Shown: positions 18,878 through 28,081, counted from the stretch's first letter. The stretch: 64,000 nt of DNA from Pseudomonas donghuensis (GCF_000259195.1 NZ_JH650773.1:36754-100753), one strand, 5' to 3'. The notes: a model not told the origin generated them from the letters alone. Numbers and translations: made by a program.

Positions 18878-19889
18878 TAACCGAGCCCTTACCGCCAAAC
18901 TGACCCGCGTCGACAAGGCCGCGATCCTGCTGCTGTCGCTGGGTGAAACCGATGCCGCGCAAGTGCTGCGGCACATGGGCCCCAAGGAAGTGCAGCGGGT
19001 CGGCGTGGCCATGGCGCAGATGGGCAACGTCCATCGCGAGCAGGTCGAGCAGGTGATGAGCGAGTTCGTCGAGATCGTCGGCGACCAGACCAGCCTGGGC
19101 GTCGGCTCCGACGGCTACATCCGCAAGATGCTCACCCAGGCCCTGGGCGAGGACAAGGCCAACGGCCTGATCGACCGCATCCTGCTGGGTGGCAACACCA
19201 GCGGCCTGGACAGCCTCAAGTGGATGGAGCCGCGCGCCGTGGCCGATGTCATCCGCTACGAGCACCCGCAGATCCAGGCCATCGTGGTCGCCTACCTGGA
19301 CCCGGATCAGGCCGGTGAAGTGCTGGGCAACTTCGACCACAAGGTGCGCCTGGACATCATCCTGCGCGTGTCGTCGCTGAACACCGTGCAGCCGGCGGCG
19401 CTCAAGGAGCTGAACCAGATCCTCGAGAAGCAGTTCTCCGGCAACTCCAACGCCGCGCGCACCACCCTGGGTGGTATCAAGCGGGCTGCGGACATCATGA
19501 ACTTCCTCGACAGCTCCGTCGAAGGCCAGTTGATGGATGCGATCCGCGACATCGACGGCGAACTCTCCGAGCAGATCGAAGACCTGATGTTCGTCTTCAA
19601 CAACCTGGCCGATGTCGACGATCGTGGTATCCAGGCGCTGTTGCGTGAAGTGTCTTCCGACGTGCTGGTGGTGTCGCTCAAGGGCGCCGACGAGAAGGTC
19701 AAGGAGAAGATCTTCAAGAACATGTCCAAGCGTGCGTCCGAGCTGCTGCGCGACGACCTCGAGGCCAAGGGCCCGGTGCGGGTCAGCGATGTCGAGACGG
19801 CACAGAAGGAAATCCTCACCATCGCCCGCCGTATGGCCGAAGCCGGAGAAATCGTCCTCGGTGGCAAGGGCGGCGAAGAGATGATCTAA
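18870..19889 (+). CDS. fliG: Flagellar rotor switch protein FliG
   Basis: A 339-aa rotor protein bridging the MS ring and FliM, and the site where the stators push. The N-terminal domain binds FliF, the middle domain has the EHPQ motif (RYEHPQIQAIVVAYL, about 125-140), and the C-terminal torque domain (about 240-335) has the expected charged helix (DEKVKEKIFKNMSKRASELLRDDLE). It starts inside the end of fliF, so translation is coupled. A perfect REP palindrome follows the stop. Confidence 0.98.
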   Translation: MSDNRALTAKLTRVDKAAILLLSLGETDAAQVLRHMGPKEVQRVGVAMAQMGNVHREQVEQVMSEFVEIVGDQTSLGVGSDGYIRKMLTQALGEDKANGLIDRILLGGNTSGLDSLKWMEPRAVADVIRYEHPQIQAIVVAYLDPDQAGEVLGNFDHKVRLDIILRVSSLNTVQPAALKELNQILEKQFSGNSNAARTTLGGIKRAADIMNFLDSSVEGQLMDAIRDIDGELSEQIEDLMFVFNNLADVDDRGIQALLREVSSDVLVVSLKGADEKVKEKIFKNMSKRASELLRDDLEAKGPVRVSDVETAQKEILTIARRMAEAGEIVLGGKGGEEMI

Positions 19890-19895
19890 GACCTT

Positions 19896-19952
19896 ATCGC
19901 GGGTCAAGCCCGCTCCTACAGAGGTCCTGTAGGAGCGGGCTTGACCCGCGAT
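19896..19952. repeat. Perfect REP palindrome between fliG and fliH
   Basis: Arms at 19896-19920 and 19928-19952 are an exact 25-bp inverted repeat (ATCGCGGGTCAAGCCCGCTC... on the left) with a 7-base loop. This is a Pseudomonas paired REP (BIME). It lies within the fliEFGHIJ operon, 7 bases after fliG, and its right arm ends 21 bases before the fliH start, so the RNA hairpin could lower fliHIJ expression or protect fliEFG mRNA. Confidence 0.93.
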
Positions 19953-19973
19953 GCTTTACGAGTGCGTGAAATC

Positions 19974-20735
19974 ATGTCAACCAACGAGCACCTCAGTGAG
20001 CTGATTCGCGCCAACGATCTCGAGGGCTTCGATCGCTGGGCGCTGCCCAGCTTCGATCCCGAGCCAGAACCGGAGCCAGAGCCGGAACCTGAAGAGGTTC
20101 AGGAAGAAATCGAAGAAGTACCGCTGGAAGAAGTCCAGCCACTGACCCTCGAAGAGCTCGAAAGCATCCGCCAGGAAGCCTACAACGAAGGCTTTGCCAC
20201 GGGTGAGCGCGAGGGCTTTCACAGCACCCAGCTCAAGGTCCGCCAGGAAGCCGAAGAGGCCCTGGGCGCCAAGCTGGCCAGCCTTGAACAGCTCATGGGG
20301 CATTTGCTCGAACCCATCGCCGAACAGGACAGCCAGATCGAAAAGGCCGTTGTGCACCTGGTCGGGCATATCGCCCGCGAGGTCATTGGCCGCGAACTGC
20401 GCAGCGATTCCAGCCAGATCAGCCAGGTGCTGCGTGAAGCGCTGAAACTGCTGCCAATGGGCGCCGAGAACATCCGCATCCATATCAACCCGCAGGACTT
20501 CGAGTTGGCCAAGGCCCTGCGCGAGCGCCACGAAGAGCGCTGGAAGCTGCTCGAAGACGAGGCGTTGCTGCCGGGCGGCTGCCGCATCGAAACCGATCAC
20601 AGCCGCATCGACGCGACCATGGAAACCCGTATCGAGAAAGCCATGGCGCAACTCTTTGATCAGCTCCATGACCAAGGCCTGCACCCGGCCGCGCCAGACC
20701 TGCAGGTTGACCTGGGCAACGCCGATGCGCCTTGA
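19974..20735 (+). CDS. fliH: Flagellar export ATPase regulator FliH
   Basis: About 253 aa from ATG 19974; a TTG frame start at 19941 lies inside the REP and is not credible. FliH binds FliI, restrains its ATPase and links it to FliN at the C-ring. The N-terminus has an acidic Glu-Pro repeat ([12 protein letters not shown], residues 25-36), a long Glu-rich helix (about 55-110), and a C-terminal domain resembling V/F-ATPase E/delta subunits. Its end overlaps the fliI start by 11 bases. Confidence 0.93.
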   Translation: MSTNEHLSELIRANDLEGFDRWALPSFDPEPEPEPEPEPEEVQEEIEEVPLEEVQPLTLEELESIRQEAYNEGFATGEREGFHSTQLKVRQEAEEALGAKLASLEQLMGHLLEPIAEQDSQIEKAVVHLVGHIAREVIGRELRSDSSQISQVLREALKLLPMGAENIRIHINPQDFELAKALRERHEERWKLLEDEALLPGGCRIETDHSRIDATMETRIEKAMAQLFDQLHDQGLHPAAPDLQVDLGNADAP

Positions 20736-22086
20736 GCGAACCAGTTTTGGCAAGCGCCTTGGCGCCTACGCCGATGCCGTCAATTTACCGTCTCAGCCGG
20801 TGGTCGAAGGCCGCCTGCTGCGCATGGTCGGCCTGACCCTGGAAGCCGAGGGCCTGCGTGCGGCCGTTGGCAGCCGCTGTGTGGTGATCAACGACGACAG
20901 CTATCACCCGGTGCGGGTCGAGGCCGAAGTCATGGGCTTTGCCGGCGGCAAGGTATTTCTCATGCCGGTTGGCAGCGTTGCCGGCATCGCGCCCGGTGCG
21001 CGCGTGGTACCGCTGGCCGACAGTGGCCGCCTGCCCATGGGCATGAGCATGCTCGGGCGGGTGCTCGATGGCGCCGGTCGGGCGCTGGATGGCAAGGGCG
21101 GAATGAAGGCCGAAGACTGGGTGCCAATGGACGGTCCGACCATCAACCCGCTCAATCGCGACCCGATCAGCCAGCCGCTGGATGTCGGTATTCGCAGCAT
21201 CAACGGTTTGTTGACGGTTGGCCGCGGTCAGCGCCTGGGCTTGTTTGCCGGTACCGGCGTGGGCAAGAGTGTGCTGCTGGGCATGATGACCCGCTTCACC
21301 GAGGCGGACATCATCGTCGTCGGCCTGATCGGTGAGCGTGGGCGTGAGGTCAAGGAGTTCATCGAGCACATTCTCGGTGAGGAAGGCCTCAAACGCTCGG
21401 TAGTGGTGGCATCGCCTGCCGATGACGCGCCATTGATGCGCTTGCGCGCCGCCATGTACTGCACGCGCATCGCCGAGTATTTTCGCGACAAGGGCAAGAA
21501 CGTCCTGTTGCTGATGGATTCACTGACCCGTTTTGCCCAGGCCCAGCGGGAAATCGCCCTGGCCATCGGCGAGCCGCCAGCCACCAAGGGTTATCCGCCA
21601 TCGGTGTTCGCCAAGCTGCCCAAACTGGTGGAACGCGCCGGTAACGGCGAGGCCGGAGGTGGCTCGATCACCGCCTTCTATACCGTGCTGTCCGAAGGCG
21701 ATGACCAGCAAGACCCGATTGCCGACTCGGCGCGGGGTGTCCTCGATGGCCACATCGTGCTGTCCCGGCGTCTGGCCGAGGAGGGGCACTACCCGGCCAT
21801 TGATATCGAGGCTTCGATCAGCCGGGTCATGCCGCAGGTGGTCAGCCCCGAGCAGATGACCGAGGCGCAGCAGTTCAAGCAGCTGTGGTCGCGCCTGTCG
21901 CAAAGCCGCGACCTGATCAGCGTCGGTGCCTATGTGGCCGGCGGTGATGCCGAGACCGACCTGGCCATTGCCCTGCAGCCACGCCTGGTGCATTTCCTGC
22001 GCCAGGGCCTGAACGAAAACGTTGGCATGCAACAGAGCCGCGAGCATCTGGCCAACGTGTTCGCCCAGCCTGCGACTGGCGGCTGA
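20725..22086 (+). CDS. fliI: Flagellar export ATPase FliI
   Basis: A 453-aa ATPase of the F1-beta / type III family, starting [12 protein letters not shown] at ATG 20725, which overlaps fliH. It has Walker A AGTGVGKS (175-182), [10 protein letters not shown] and Walker [13 protein letters not shown]. It unfolds and unlocks export substrates and chaperones at the base of the apparatus, but energy for export comes mainly from the proton gradient. The length is usual for Pseudomonas. The frame is open further upstream, within fliH, and that part should not be counted. Confidence 0.97.
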   Translation: MRLERTSFGKRLGAYADAVNLPSQPVVEGRLLRMVGLTLEAEGLRAAVGSRCVVINDDSYHPVRVEAEVMGFAGGKVFLMPVGSVAGIAPGARVVPLADSGRLPMGMSMLGRVLDGAGRALDGKGGMKAEDWVPMDGPTINPLNRDPISQPLDVGIRSINGLLTVGRGQRLGLFAGTGVGKSVLLGMMTRFTEADIIVVGLIGERGREVKEFIEHILGEEGLKRSVVVASPADDAPLMRLRAAMYCTRIAEYFRDKGKNVLLLMDSLTRFAQAQREIALAIGEPPATKGYPPSVFAKLPKLVERAGNGEAGGGSITAFYTVLSEGDDQQDPIADSARGVLDGHIVLSRRLAEEGHYPAIDIEASISRVMPQVVSPEQMTEAQQFKQLWSRLSQSRDLISVGAYVAGGDAETDLAIALQPRLVHFLRQGLNENVGMQQSREHLANVFAQPATGG

Positions 22087-22092
22087 TAGGCC

Positions 22093-22545
22093 ATGGCCCA
22101 GCCCAGTCGTGCCGCGCGCCTGGCACCAGTGGTGGAAATGGCCGAAAACGCCGAGCGTCAGGCTGCCCAGCGCCTGGGGCAGTTCCAGCAGCAGGTGAAC
22201 ATGGCCCAGGCCAAGCTCAGTGAGCTCGACCGCTTTCGCGAAGATTACCAGTTGCAGTGGATCAACCGTGGCGGGCAGGGCGTGTCCGGTAGCTGGCTGG
22301 TCAACTACCAGAGCTTCCTTGGTCAGTTGGAAGCTGCCATGACCCAGCAGCGCCAAAGCCTGGCCTGGCACCAGAGCAACCTGAAGAACGCCCGGGGCAC
22401 CTGGCAGCAGGCTTACGCCCGGGTCGAGGGCTTGCGCAAGCTGGTGCAGCGCTATATCGATGAAGCGCGAGTGGCCGAAGACAAACGTGAACAGAAGCTG
22501 CTCGACGAACTGTCCCAGCGTTTGCCGCGTCACGACCGCTACTGA
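22093..22545 (+). CDS. fliJ: Flagellar export chaperone/stalk protein FliJ
   Basis: A 150-aa protein that is almost wholly coiled coil (Gln, Glu and Arg rich, AERQAAQRLGQFQQQVNMAQ). FliJ is the central stalk in the FliI hexamer and binds FlhA, coupling export to proton flow. It begins 6 bases after fliI, is last in the fliEFGHIJ operon, and is of normal length. Confidence 0.94.
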   Translation: MAQPSRAARLAPVVEMAENAERQAAQRLGQFQQQVNMAQAKLSELDRFREDYQLQWINRGGQGVSGSWLVNYQSFLGQLEAAMTQQRQSLAWHQSNLKNARGTWQQAYARVEGLRKLVQRYIDEARVAEDKREQKLLDELSQRLPRHDRY

Positions 22546-22638
22546 GGCAGGTATTGGTCGCCAAGGGTTGCCGCTGGGTGGCTGGGCTGCTAAACCTTCT
22601 AGTTGTCTGTAATCGTCGTAACGGAAGGAATCGCCTAC

Positions 22639-22944
22639 ATGGCAGTTGAATCTGTGGTGTCCCAGGATGGGAAAAAGCTGACGATCAAGGTCAAAGGGCG
22701 TTTTGACTTTGGCAAGCATCAGGAGTTTCGCAATGCCTATGAGCACAAGCCAGCCAGGCCGGACTCGGTAGTGGTAGACCTCAAGGAGGCGACCTACCTC
22801 GACAGTTCAGCGCTGGGCATGCTGCTGTTGCTGCGTGATCATGCCGGGGGTGACGAGTCGGATGTGCGGGTGGTCAATGCCAGTTCCGACGTGCGCAAAA
22901 TCCTGGCTATCTCCAACTTTGACAAGTTGTTTGACATCAGTTGA
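22639..22944 (+). CDS. hsbA: STAS-domain anti-sigma factor antagonist HsbA
   Basis: A 101-aa single STAS domain from ATG 22639, with GGAAGGA 9 bases upstream. The phospho-acceptor segment DSSALG has Ser56/Ser57. In P. aeruginosa HsbA binds the anti-sigma factor FlgM when unphosphorylated, raising FliA activity and swimming, and when phosphorylated it acts on the diguanylate cyclase HsbD and biofilm formation. The phosphorylation state is set by HsbR, encoded next. The gene end overlaps the hsbR start. Identity is by family and gene trio order. Confidence 0.9.
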   Translation: MAVESVVSQDGKKLTIKVKGRFDFGKHQEFRNAYEHKPARPDSVVVDLKEATYLDSSALGMLLLLRDHAGGDESDVRVVNASSDVRKILAISNFDKLFDIS

Positions 22945-24656
22945 ACCAGGTCTGTGCTGATGTCGAGGCGCTCAGCGTACTGATCGCCGAAGATGGCGCG
23001 GCCGATCGCTTGCTGCTCGCCACCATCGTACGCAAGCAGGGGCACCAGGTGCTCACTGCCGAGAATGGCGAGCAGGCGGTTGCCCTGTTCGCCGAGCGGC
23101 GCCCGCATGTCGTCCTGCTCGATGCCATGATGCCGGTGATGGACGGCTTCGAGGCGGCCCGGCAAATCAAGGCCCTGGCGGGTGAGGCGCTGGTGCCGAT
23201 CATCTTTCTGACGTCGTTGAGCGAAGAGCAGGCGCTGGTGCGCTGCCTGGAGGCGGGTGGTGACGATTTTCTGGCAAAGCCTTACAGCCCGGTGATCCTG
23301 GCCGCCAAAATCAAGGCCATGGACCGCTTGCGCCGGCTGCAGGCAACGGTGCTTGAGCAACGTGACCAGATTGCCCGGCATCACAATCACCTGCTCAACG
23401 AGCAGCGGGTAGCCAAGGCGGTATTTGATCAGGTGGCCCATGCTGGCTGCCTGAGTGCGCCGAACATCCGCTACCTGCAATCGCCCTATGCCTTGTTCAA
23501 CGGTGATTTGCTGTTGGCCGCCTACACGCCGGCTGGCGACATGCATGTGTTGCTGGGGGATTTTACCGGGCATGGCTTGCCGGCCGCGGTCGGCGCCATG
23601 CCCCTGGCCGAAGTGTTCTACGGCATGACGGCCAAGGGCTACGGCCTGGCCGAAACCCTGCGGGAGATGAATGCCAAGCTCAAGCGCATTCTGCCGGTGG
23701 ACATGTTCTGTTGTGCGCTGCTGCTGAACCTGAGCTTCCAGAGGCGGGTGGTCGAAGTGTGGAATGGCGGCATGCCCGACGGCTACCTGTTGCCGGCCAG
23801 TGGGGGCGAGCCGCAGCCGCTGGTGTCGCGGCACCTGCCGCTGGGCATCCTGGCGCCTGAGCAGTTCGACGACACCACCGAGGTGCTGCCGCTGGCGTTG
23901 GGAGAGCGGTTGTTCTTGCTGTCGGACGGGGTGGTCGATACCAGTGATGAAAACGATCAGTTGTTTGGCGTCGAGCGCTTGCGCCGGGTGCTGGCGGCCA
24001 ATCGTCAGCCGGCGCTGTTGTTCGAAGAGGTGCTGCAGGCGCTCGACGGCTTTCGCGGGCGCTCGCGCGACGACGTCAGCCTGCTGGATATCGAGGTGGT
24101 GGAGCCGCAACTGTCGTCGCCGTTGCCTGTGATCTATTCTGATAGTGGCCAGTCCAGCCCGCTGGACTGGTCATTGCAGTTCGAGTTTCGTGCCGAGACG
24201 CTCAAGCGCTTCAACCCCTTGCCTTACCTGCAGCAGTTGCTGCAGGAAATTCACGGCCTGCGGGCTCAGGGCGGGGCGCTGCACAGCGTGTTGACCGAAC
24301 TGTATTCCAATGCCCTGGAGCACGGGGTGCTGGGCCTGGATTCTGCGCTCAAGCGCGATGCGCGCAGCTTTGCCAGCTATTACCAGATGCGCAACGAGCG
24401 TCTACAGGCGCTGAGCGCAGGCTTCATCCGCGTGCACCTGCGGGTTGAACCTCTTGGTCAGGGCGGGCGTCTGATTATCGAGGTCGAAGATAGCGGCAAG
24501 GGCTTCAATGTGAGTAAAGTGCTGGCCAGGCCTGTGTCCGAGCAAGGGTTGTGCGGGCGCGGGCTGAATCTCGTGCGCCGCTTGAGCCGGCGTGCCGAAT
24601 GGGCCGACGAGGGGCGCCGCGCATGCGTGGAGTTCGCCTGGGAGGCTCAGGCATAA
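22941..24656 (+). CDS. hsbR: Response regulator with PP2C phosphatase and kinase domains, HsbR
   Basis: A 571-aa three-domain protein: receiver at about 10-125 (Asp61 in LLDAMMPVMDG), PP2C/SpoIIE-type phosphatase at about 190-390 (GDFTGHGLPAAVGAMP, LLSDGVVD), and a C-terminal serine-kinase ATPase domain at about 415-570 (ELYSNALEHGV, VEDSGKGF). It is phosphorylated by HptB and sets the phosphorylation state of HsbA. No ATG is near; TTG 22941 overlaps the hsbA stop (TTGA), suggesting coupling. This is the same trio as PA3345-PA3347 of P. aeruginosa, here within the main flagellar cluster. Confidence 0.9.
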   Translation: MNQVCADVEALSVLIAEDGAADRLLLATIVRKQGHQVLTAENGEQAVALFAERRPHVVLLDAMMPVMDGFEAARQIKALAGEALVPIIFLTSLSEEQALVRCLEAGGDDFLAKPYSPVILAAKIKAMDRLRRLQATVLEQRDQIARHHNHLLNEQRVAKAVFDQVAHAGCLSAPNIRYLQSPYALFNGDLLLAAYTPAGDMHVLLGDFTGHGLPAAVGAMPLAEVFYGMTAKGYGLAETLREMNAKLKRILPVDMFCCALLLNLSFQRRVVEVWNGGMPDGYLLPASGGEPQPLVSRHLPLGILAPEQFDDTTEVLPLALGERLFLLSDGVVDTSDENDQLFGVERLRRVLAANRQPALLFEEVLQALDGFRGRSRDDVSLLDIEVVEPQLSSPLPVIYSDSGQSSPLDWSLQFEFRAETLKRFNPLPYLQQLLQEIHGLRAQGGALHSVLTELYSNALEHGVLGLDSALKRDARSFASYYQMRNERLQALSAGFIRVHLRVEPLGQGGRLIIEVEDSGKGFNVSKVLARPVSEQGLCGRGLNLVRRLSRRAEWADEGRRACVEFAWEAQA

Positions 24657-24681
24657 TCCAACTTGATCAAGGAGTGAGCAA

Positions 24682-25029
24682 GTGTCCGACATTCACATCG
24701 ATCGCAAGGTGCTTAGCGATTTGCAGGAGGTCATGGAAGATGGCTACCTGTACTTGCTGGAAACCTTTCTTGACGATTCCGAAAAACGCCTCAGCCAGTT
24801 GCATGAAGCGAAAAACGCCGACGAGCTGGCGCATGCCGCGCACAGCTTCAAGGGCAGTAGCAGCAACATGGGCGCCTTGGCGTTGGCCGAGTTGTGCCGG
24901 CAGCTGGAAGACCGGGTCAATAATGGGCCGCTGCAGGGGATCGAGGATCTGATCAATCAGATCGACCGCGAGTATTCGGCGGTGCGTCAGTTATATCGCG
25001 AAGAGCGTCGGCGCGTATCGATCGGCTGA
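24682..25029 (+). CDS. hptB: Histidine phosphotransfer protein HptB
   Basis: A 115-aa Hpt domain starting at GTG 24682 with GGAGTGA before it. The phospho-accepting His54 is in HSFKGSSSNMG. In P. aeruginosa HptB takes phosphate from hybrid kinases (PA1611, PA1976, PA2824, SagS) and passes it to HsbR, so linking surface and biofilm signals to flagellar sigma factor control. The gene closes the hsbA-hsbR-hptB unit. There is no transmembrane segment. Confidence 0.92.
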   Translation: MSDIHIDRKVLSDLQEVMEDGYLYLLETFLDDSEKRLSQLHEAKNADELAHAAHSFKGSSSNMGALALAELCRQLEDRVNNGPLQGIEDLINQIDREYSAVRQLYREERRRVSIG

Positions 25030-25056
25030 GCAAATTGTGGCGTCAGTAATGGAACC

Positions 25057-25072
25057 TGGCGCGACTTTTGCG
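25057..25072 (+). promoter_or_regulatory. Candidate sigma-54 promoter of fliK
   Basis: TGGCGCGACTTTTGCG has GG (25058-25059) and GC (25070-25071) 10 bases apart, with TTTTGC at the -12 box. It is 49 bases before fliK. It deviates from the consensus in the -24 box more than the fliE and fliL promoters do. Confidence 0.6.
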
Positions 25073-25120
25073 TGAACTTCGCCAACTTACGCTTTCGACC
25101 CCTGTAGTGGAGACGCCTAC

Positions 25121-26431
25121 ATGCCCGTCGCTTCCAATTCCCTGCTGCAAGCCAGTGCGCCGGCAAAGCCATCGCGCGTCGCTACCGGCGCGCCGGAAAA
25201 ATCGCCGCAGGCCTCCAACGACAAGGCTGGCGGCTTTTCTCAGGTGTATGCCAAGGAGTCTCGCGAGGCGAACGCTACGGCTGGCGACCCGCCGCTGCGG
25301 GAAAACGCCAGCGCCACGCCTGCCTCCGTCAACGACGGCAAGAAAACCGCCGGTGATGACGCGAAGGTTGCCGATAGCGGCAAAAAGTTGCCTGAGGAGC
25401 AGGATGGCGCTGAAGCGGATCCGGCGCTGAGCGCAGATCCGACCTTGCTCGACTCCAGCCTGGTGGCTGGCCAGGTGACCGATGCGCAGCCGGGCGCCCA
25501 ACTGATTCAGGCCCAGGCCGAAGCGGTGGCGCCAGTGGTGCAGGCTGCTGCGCAGCTTCAGGTACAGCCTGCGGTCGTGGCGTCGCCGGCAGCAGAAGCT
25601 GTGCTTGAACCGCAGGCTGCTTTTGACCCTGAGGCAGATCCTCTGGCCGACCTGCCGGCCTTGCGCCTGGCCCTGGAGCAGAGTGCCCAGGCCCAGGGCA
25701 CTACCTCCACCCACGCGGCCAAGCCTGCTGCTGCCCAGCCTGAGGCGATGCCTGCCCAGCCTGCCGTCAATACCCTGGCGGCCCTGCTGGACAAGCCGGG
25801 TGCCGATGCCGAGCAGGGTGAGCCGGGCGAAAAAGCCTTCAGCGGCCTGATCGATGATGGGCTCAAGGACCTGAAAAGTGCTTCGAGCGATACCCGCGTC
25901 GACAACTTTGCCGAGCGCCTGAGCAGCCTGACCCAGGCGGCCACGGCCAAGACTGCCAATGCCGTGCCGGTGGCGACGCCGCTCAACCAGCCGTTGGCGA
26001 TGAACCAGGGCGGCTGGACCGAAGGCCTGGTCAACCGGGTCATGTACCTGTCCAGCCAGAACCTCAAGTCGGCGGATATCAAGCTTGAGCCCGCCGAGTT
26101 GGGGCGCCTGGACATCCGCGTCAACCTGGCGCCGGAACAACAGGCCCAGGTGACCTTTGTCAGTGGTCATGCCGGGGTGCGCGAAGCGCTGGAGAACCAG
26201 GTGCACCGGCTCAAGGAAATGTTCGCCCAGCAGGGGTTGGGGCAGCCGGACGTCAACGTCGCCGATCAGTCCCGTGGCGGGCAGCAGCAGGGCGCCCAGG
26301 ATGCACCGAAGTTCAGTGGCGTGGCGGCGCGGCGCAATGAAGCTGGTGAATCCGCTGAAATTGCACCGGGCGCAATGCCGGTCGAGCAGCAGTCGGTTGT
26401 GGGCTCCAGCGCGGTGGATTACTACGCCTGA
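25121..26431 (+). CDS. fliK: Flagellar hook-length control protein FliK
   Basis: A 436-aa protein. The N-terminal 280 residues are an unstructured Ala/Pro/Gln/Asp-rich ruler; the C-terminal Flg_hook domain at about 295-385 (EGLVNRVMYLSSQNL, ADIKLEPAELGRLDIRV, VTFVSGHAGVREALE) contacts FlhB to switch export from rod/hook to filament substrates. FliK is itself exported, measuring hook length. It has a candidate sigma-54 promoter and is followed by a REP and the fliL promoter. A second FliK-like gene lies at 46673. Confidence 0.95.
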   Translation: MPVASNSLLQASAPAKPSRVATGAPEKSPQASNDKAGGFSQVYAKESREANATAGDPPLRENASATPASVNDGKKTAGDDAKVADSGKKLPEEQDGAEADPALSADPTLLDSSLVAGQVTDAQPGAQLIQAQAEAVAPVVQAAAQLQVQPAVVASPAAEAVLEPQAAFDPEADPLADLPALRLALEQSAQAQGTTSTHAAKPAAAQPEAMPAQPAVNTLAALLDKPGADAEQGEPGEKAFSGLIDDGLKDLKSASSDTRVDNFAERLSSLTQAATAKTANAVPVATPLNQPLAMNQGGWTEGLVNRVMYLSSQNLKSADIKLEPAELGRLDIRVNLAPEQQAQVTFVSGHAGVREALENQVHRLKEMFAQQGLGQPDVNVADQSRGGQQQGAQDAPKFSGVAARRNEAGESAEIAPGAMPVEQQSVVGSSAVDYYA

Positions 26432-26445
26432 TTGGCTGCGGTCTT

Positions 26446-26489
26446 TGTGGGAGCTGGCCTTGCCAGCGATGCAAGGCGCAGCCTTGCCC
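26446..26489. repeat. REP-type element between fliK and fliL
   Basis: A REP at 26446-26471 (TGTGGGAGCTGGCCTTGCCA, then GCGATG) is followed by a small hairpin, GCAAGGC-GCA-GCCTTGC. The first 26 bases recur exactly, in reverse, at 31985-32010. It lies between the fliK stop and the sigma-54 promoter of fliL. Confidence 0.85.
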
Positions 26490-26497
26490 TTCCAGGT

Positions 26498-26513
26498 TGG
26501 CATAACACTTGCT
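26498..26513 (+). promoter_or_regulatory. Sigma-54 promoter of fliLMNOPQR-flhB
   Basis: TGGCATAACACTTGCT, with GG (26499-26500) and GC (26511-26512) 10 bases apart, agrees closely with the RpoN consensus. It is 50 bases before fliL. In P. aeruginosa the fliL operon is a FleQ/RpoN target. Confidence 0.92.
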
Positions 26514-26562
26514 CAACCCTCGCCATGTGACTGAAATCTCCGATGAATGACGGATTATTGGC

Positions 26563-27057
26563 ATGGCGAAGAGCGAAGCAGAGAAAGACCCCGCCGCAAA
26601 AGGCAAACTCAAGCTGATCCTGCTGTTGGTACTGGCGTTGTTGCTGGCCGTCGGTCTGTCGGTTGGTGCCACCTGGTTCTTCCTGCACCAGTCCGAGAGC
26701 AAGCCGGCCGTCGATCCGGCCCTGGCCAACCTTAAGCCTGCGGCCATCTACGAGCCCCTGGCGCCAGCGTTCGTGGTCAACTTCAACCAGAACGGCCGCC
26801 AGCGTTTCATGCAGGTGAGCATCACCATGCAAGGCCGCGACCAGGCTGCACTGGATGCCCTCAAGGTGCACATGCCGGTGATCCGCAACAACCTGGTCAT
26901 GCTGTTCTCGGGGCAGGGGTTCGATACCCTGGCCAGCCCGGTCGGTCAGGAGATGCTGCGTCAGAAAGCCACTGCCAGTGTCCAGGAAGTGGCACAGAAG
27001 GAAGTCGGCAAGCCGGTCGTCGACCAGCTGCTGTTCACCAATTTCGTATTGCAGTAG
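26563..27057 (+). CDS. fliL: Flagellar basal body-associated protein FliL
   Basis: A 164-aa single-pass inner-membrane protein. A short positive N-terminus is followed by a membrane segment at about 16-40 (LILLLVLALLLAVGLSVG) and a periplasmic domain of stomatin-like fold. FliL rings surround the stators and raise torque or stator retention. It is the first gene of the fliL operon; a clear ribosome site is not seen. Confidence 0.95.
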   Translation: MAKSEAEKDPAAKGKLKLILLLVLALLLAVGLSVGATWFFLHQSESKPAVDPALANLKPAAIYEPLAPAFVVNFNQNGRQRFMQVSITMQGRDQAALDALKVHMPVIRNNLVMLFSGQGFDTLASPVGQEMLRQKATASVQEVAQKEVGKPVVDQLLFTNFVLQ

Positions 27058-27066
27058 GAGCCCCAG

Positions 27067-28035
27067 ATGGCCGTGCAGGACCTGCTGTCCCAGGATGAAA
27101 TCGATGCCTTGCTGCATGGCGTCGACGATGGGCTGGTGCAAACCGAAAGCAATGCCGAACCCGGCAGTGTCAAAAGTTATGACCTGACCAGTCAGGATCG
27201 GATCGTCCGCGGACGCATGCCGACCCTGGAAATGATCAACGAGCGCTTCGCCCGCTATACCCGCATCAGCATGTTCAACCTGCTGCGTCGCTCCGCCGAC
27301 GTGGCGGTGGGCGGCGTGCAGGTGATGAAGTTCGGCGAATACGTGCACTCGCTGTACGTGCCTACCAGCCTCAACCTGGTGAAGATCAAGCCGCTGCGGG
27401 GTACCTCGCTGTTCATCCTCGACGCCAAGCTGGTGTTCAAGCTGGTGGACAACTTCTTTGGCGGCGACGGTCGTCACGCCAAGATCGAAGGGCGTGAGTT
27501 CACCCCGACCGAGCTGCGCGTGGTGCGCATGGTCCTGGACCAGGCTTTCGTCGACCTCAAGGAGGCCTGGCAGGCGATCATGCCGGTCAACTTCGAGTAC
27601 ATCAACTCCGAGGTCAACCCGGCCATGGCCAACATTGTCGGGCCGAGCGAGGCGGTGGTGGTCTCGACTTTCCACATCGAGCTCGACGGCGGCGGCGGTG
27701 ACCTGCACGTGACCATGCCGTACTCGATGATCGAGCCGGTGCGCGAGATGCTCGACGCCGGTTTCCAGTCCGACCTGGACGACCAGGACGAGCGCTGGAT
27801 CAAGGCCCTGCGCGAAGACGTGCTGGACGTCAGCGTGCCGCTCAGTGCCACGGTTGCCCGTCGCCAGCTCAAGCTGCGCGACATCCTGCACATGCAGCCG
27901 GGCGACGTGATTCCGGTCGAGCTGCCGGAAGAGCTGATCCTGCGGGCCAACGGCGTGCCGTCGTTCAAGGCCAAGCTGGGTTCGCACAAGGGCAACCTGG
28001 CCCTGCAGATTATCGATCCGATCGAGCGCCGCTGA
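27067..28035 (+). CDS. fliM: Flagellar motor switch protein FliM
   Basis: A 322-aa C-ring protein. The N-terminal CheY-P docking peptide is intact (LSQDEIDALL, residues 7-16). The middle CheC-like domain (about 45-230) binds FliG, and the C-terminal SpoA domain (about 240-320) pairs with FliN. Binding of CheY-P here changes the sense of rotation. It starts 9 bases after fliL. Confidence 0.98.
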   Translation: MAVQDLLSQDEIDALLHGVDDGLVQTESNAEPGSVKSYDLTSQDRIVRGRMPTLEMINERFARYTRISMFNLLRRSADVAVGGVQVMKFGEYVHSLYVPTSLNLVKIKPLRGTSLFILDAKLVFKLVDNFFGGDGRHAKIEGREFTPTELRVVRMVLDQAFVDLKEAWQAIMPVNFEYINSEVNPAMANIVGPSEAVVVSTFHIELDGGGGDLHVTMPYSMIEPVREMLDAGFQSDLDDQDERWIKALREDVLDVSVPLSATVARRQLKLRDILHMQPGDVIPVELPEELILRANGVPSFKAKLGSHKGNLALQIIDPIERR

Positions 28036-28081
28036 GGCGCTTGTGGTTCCAACTCCGAATTGATTGCCCGTCGAGGACAAA

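Noticed and set aside
22573..22590. GG-N10-GC sigma-54 promoter before hsbA
   Set aside because: The GG and GC are spaced correctly but the surrounding bases (GGTGGCTGGGCTGC) do not fit the consensus boxes.
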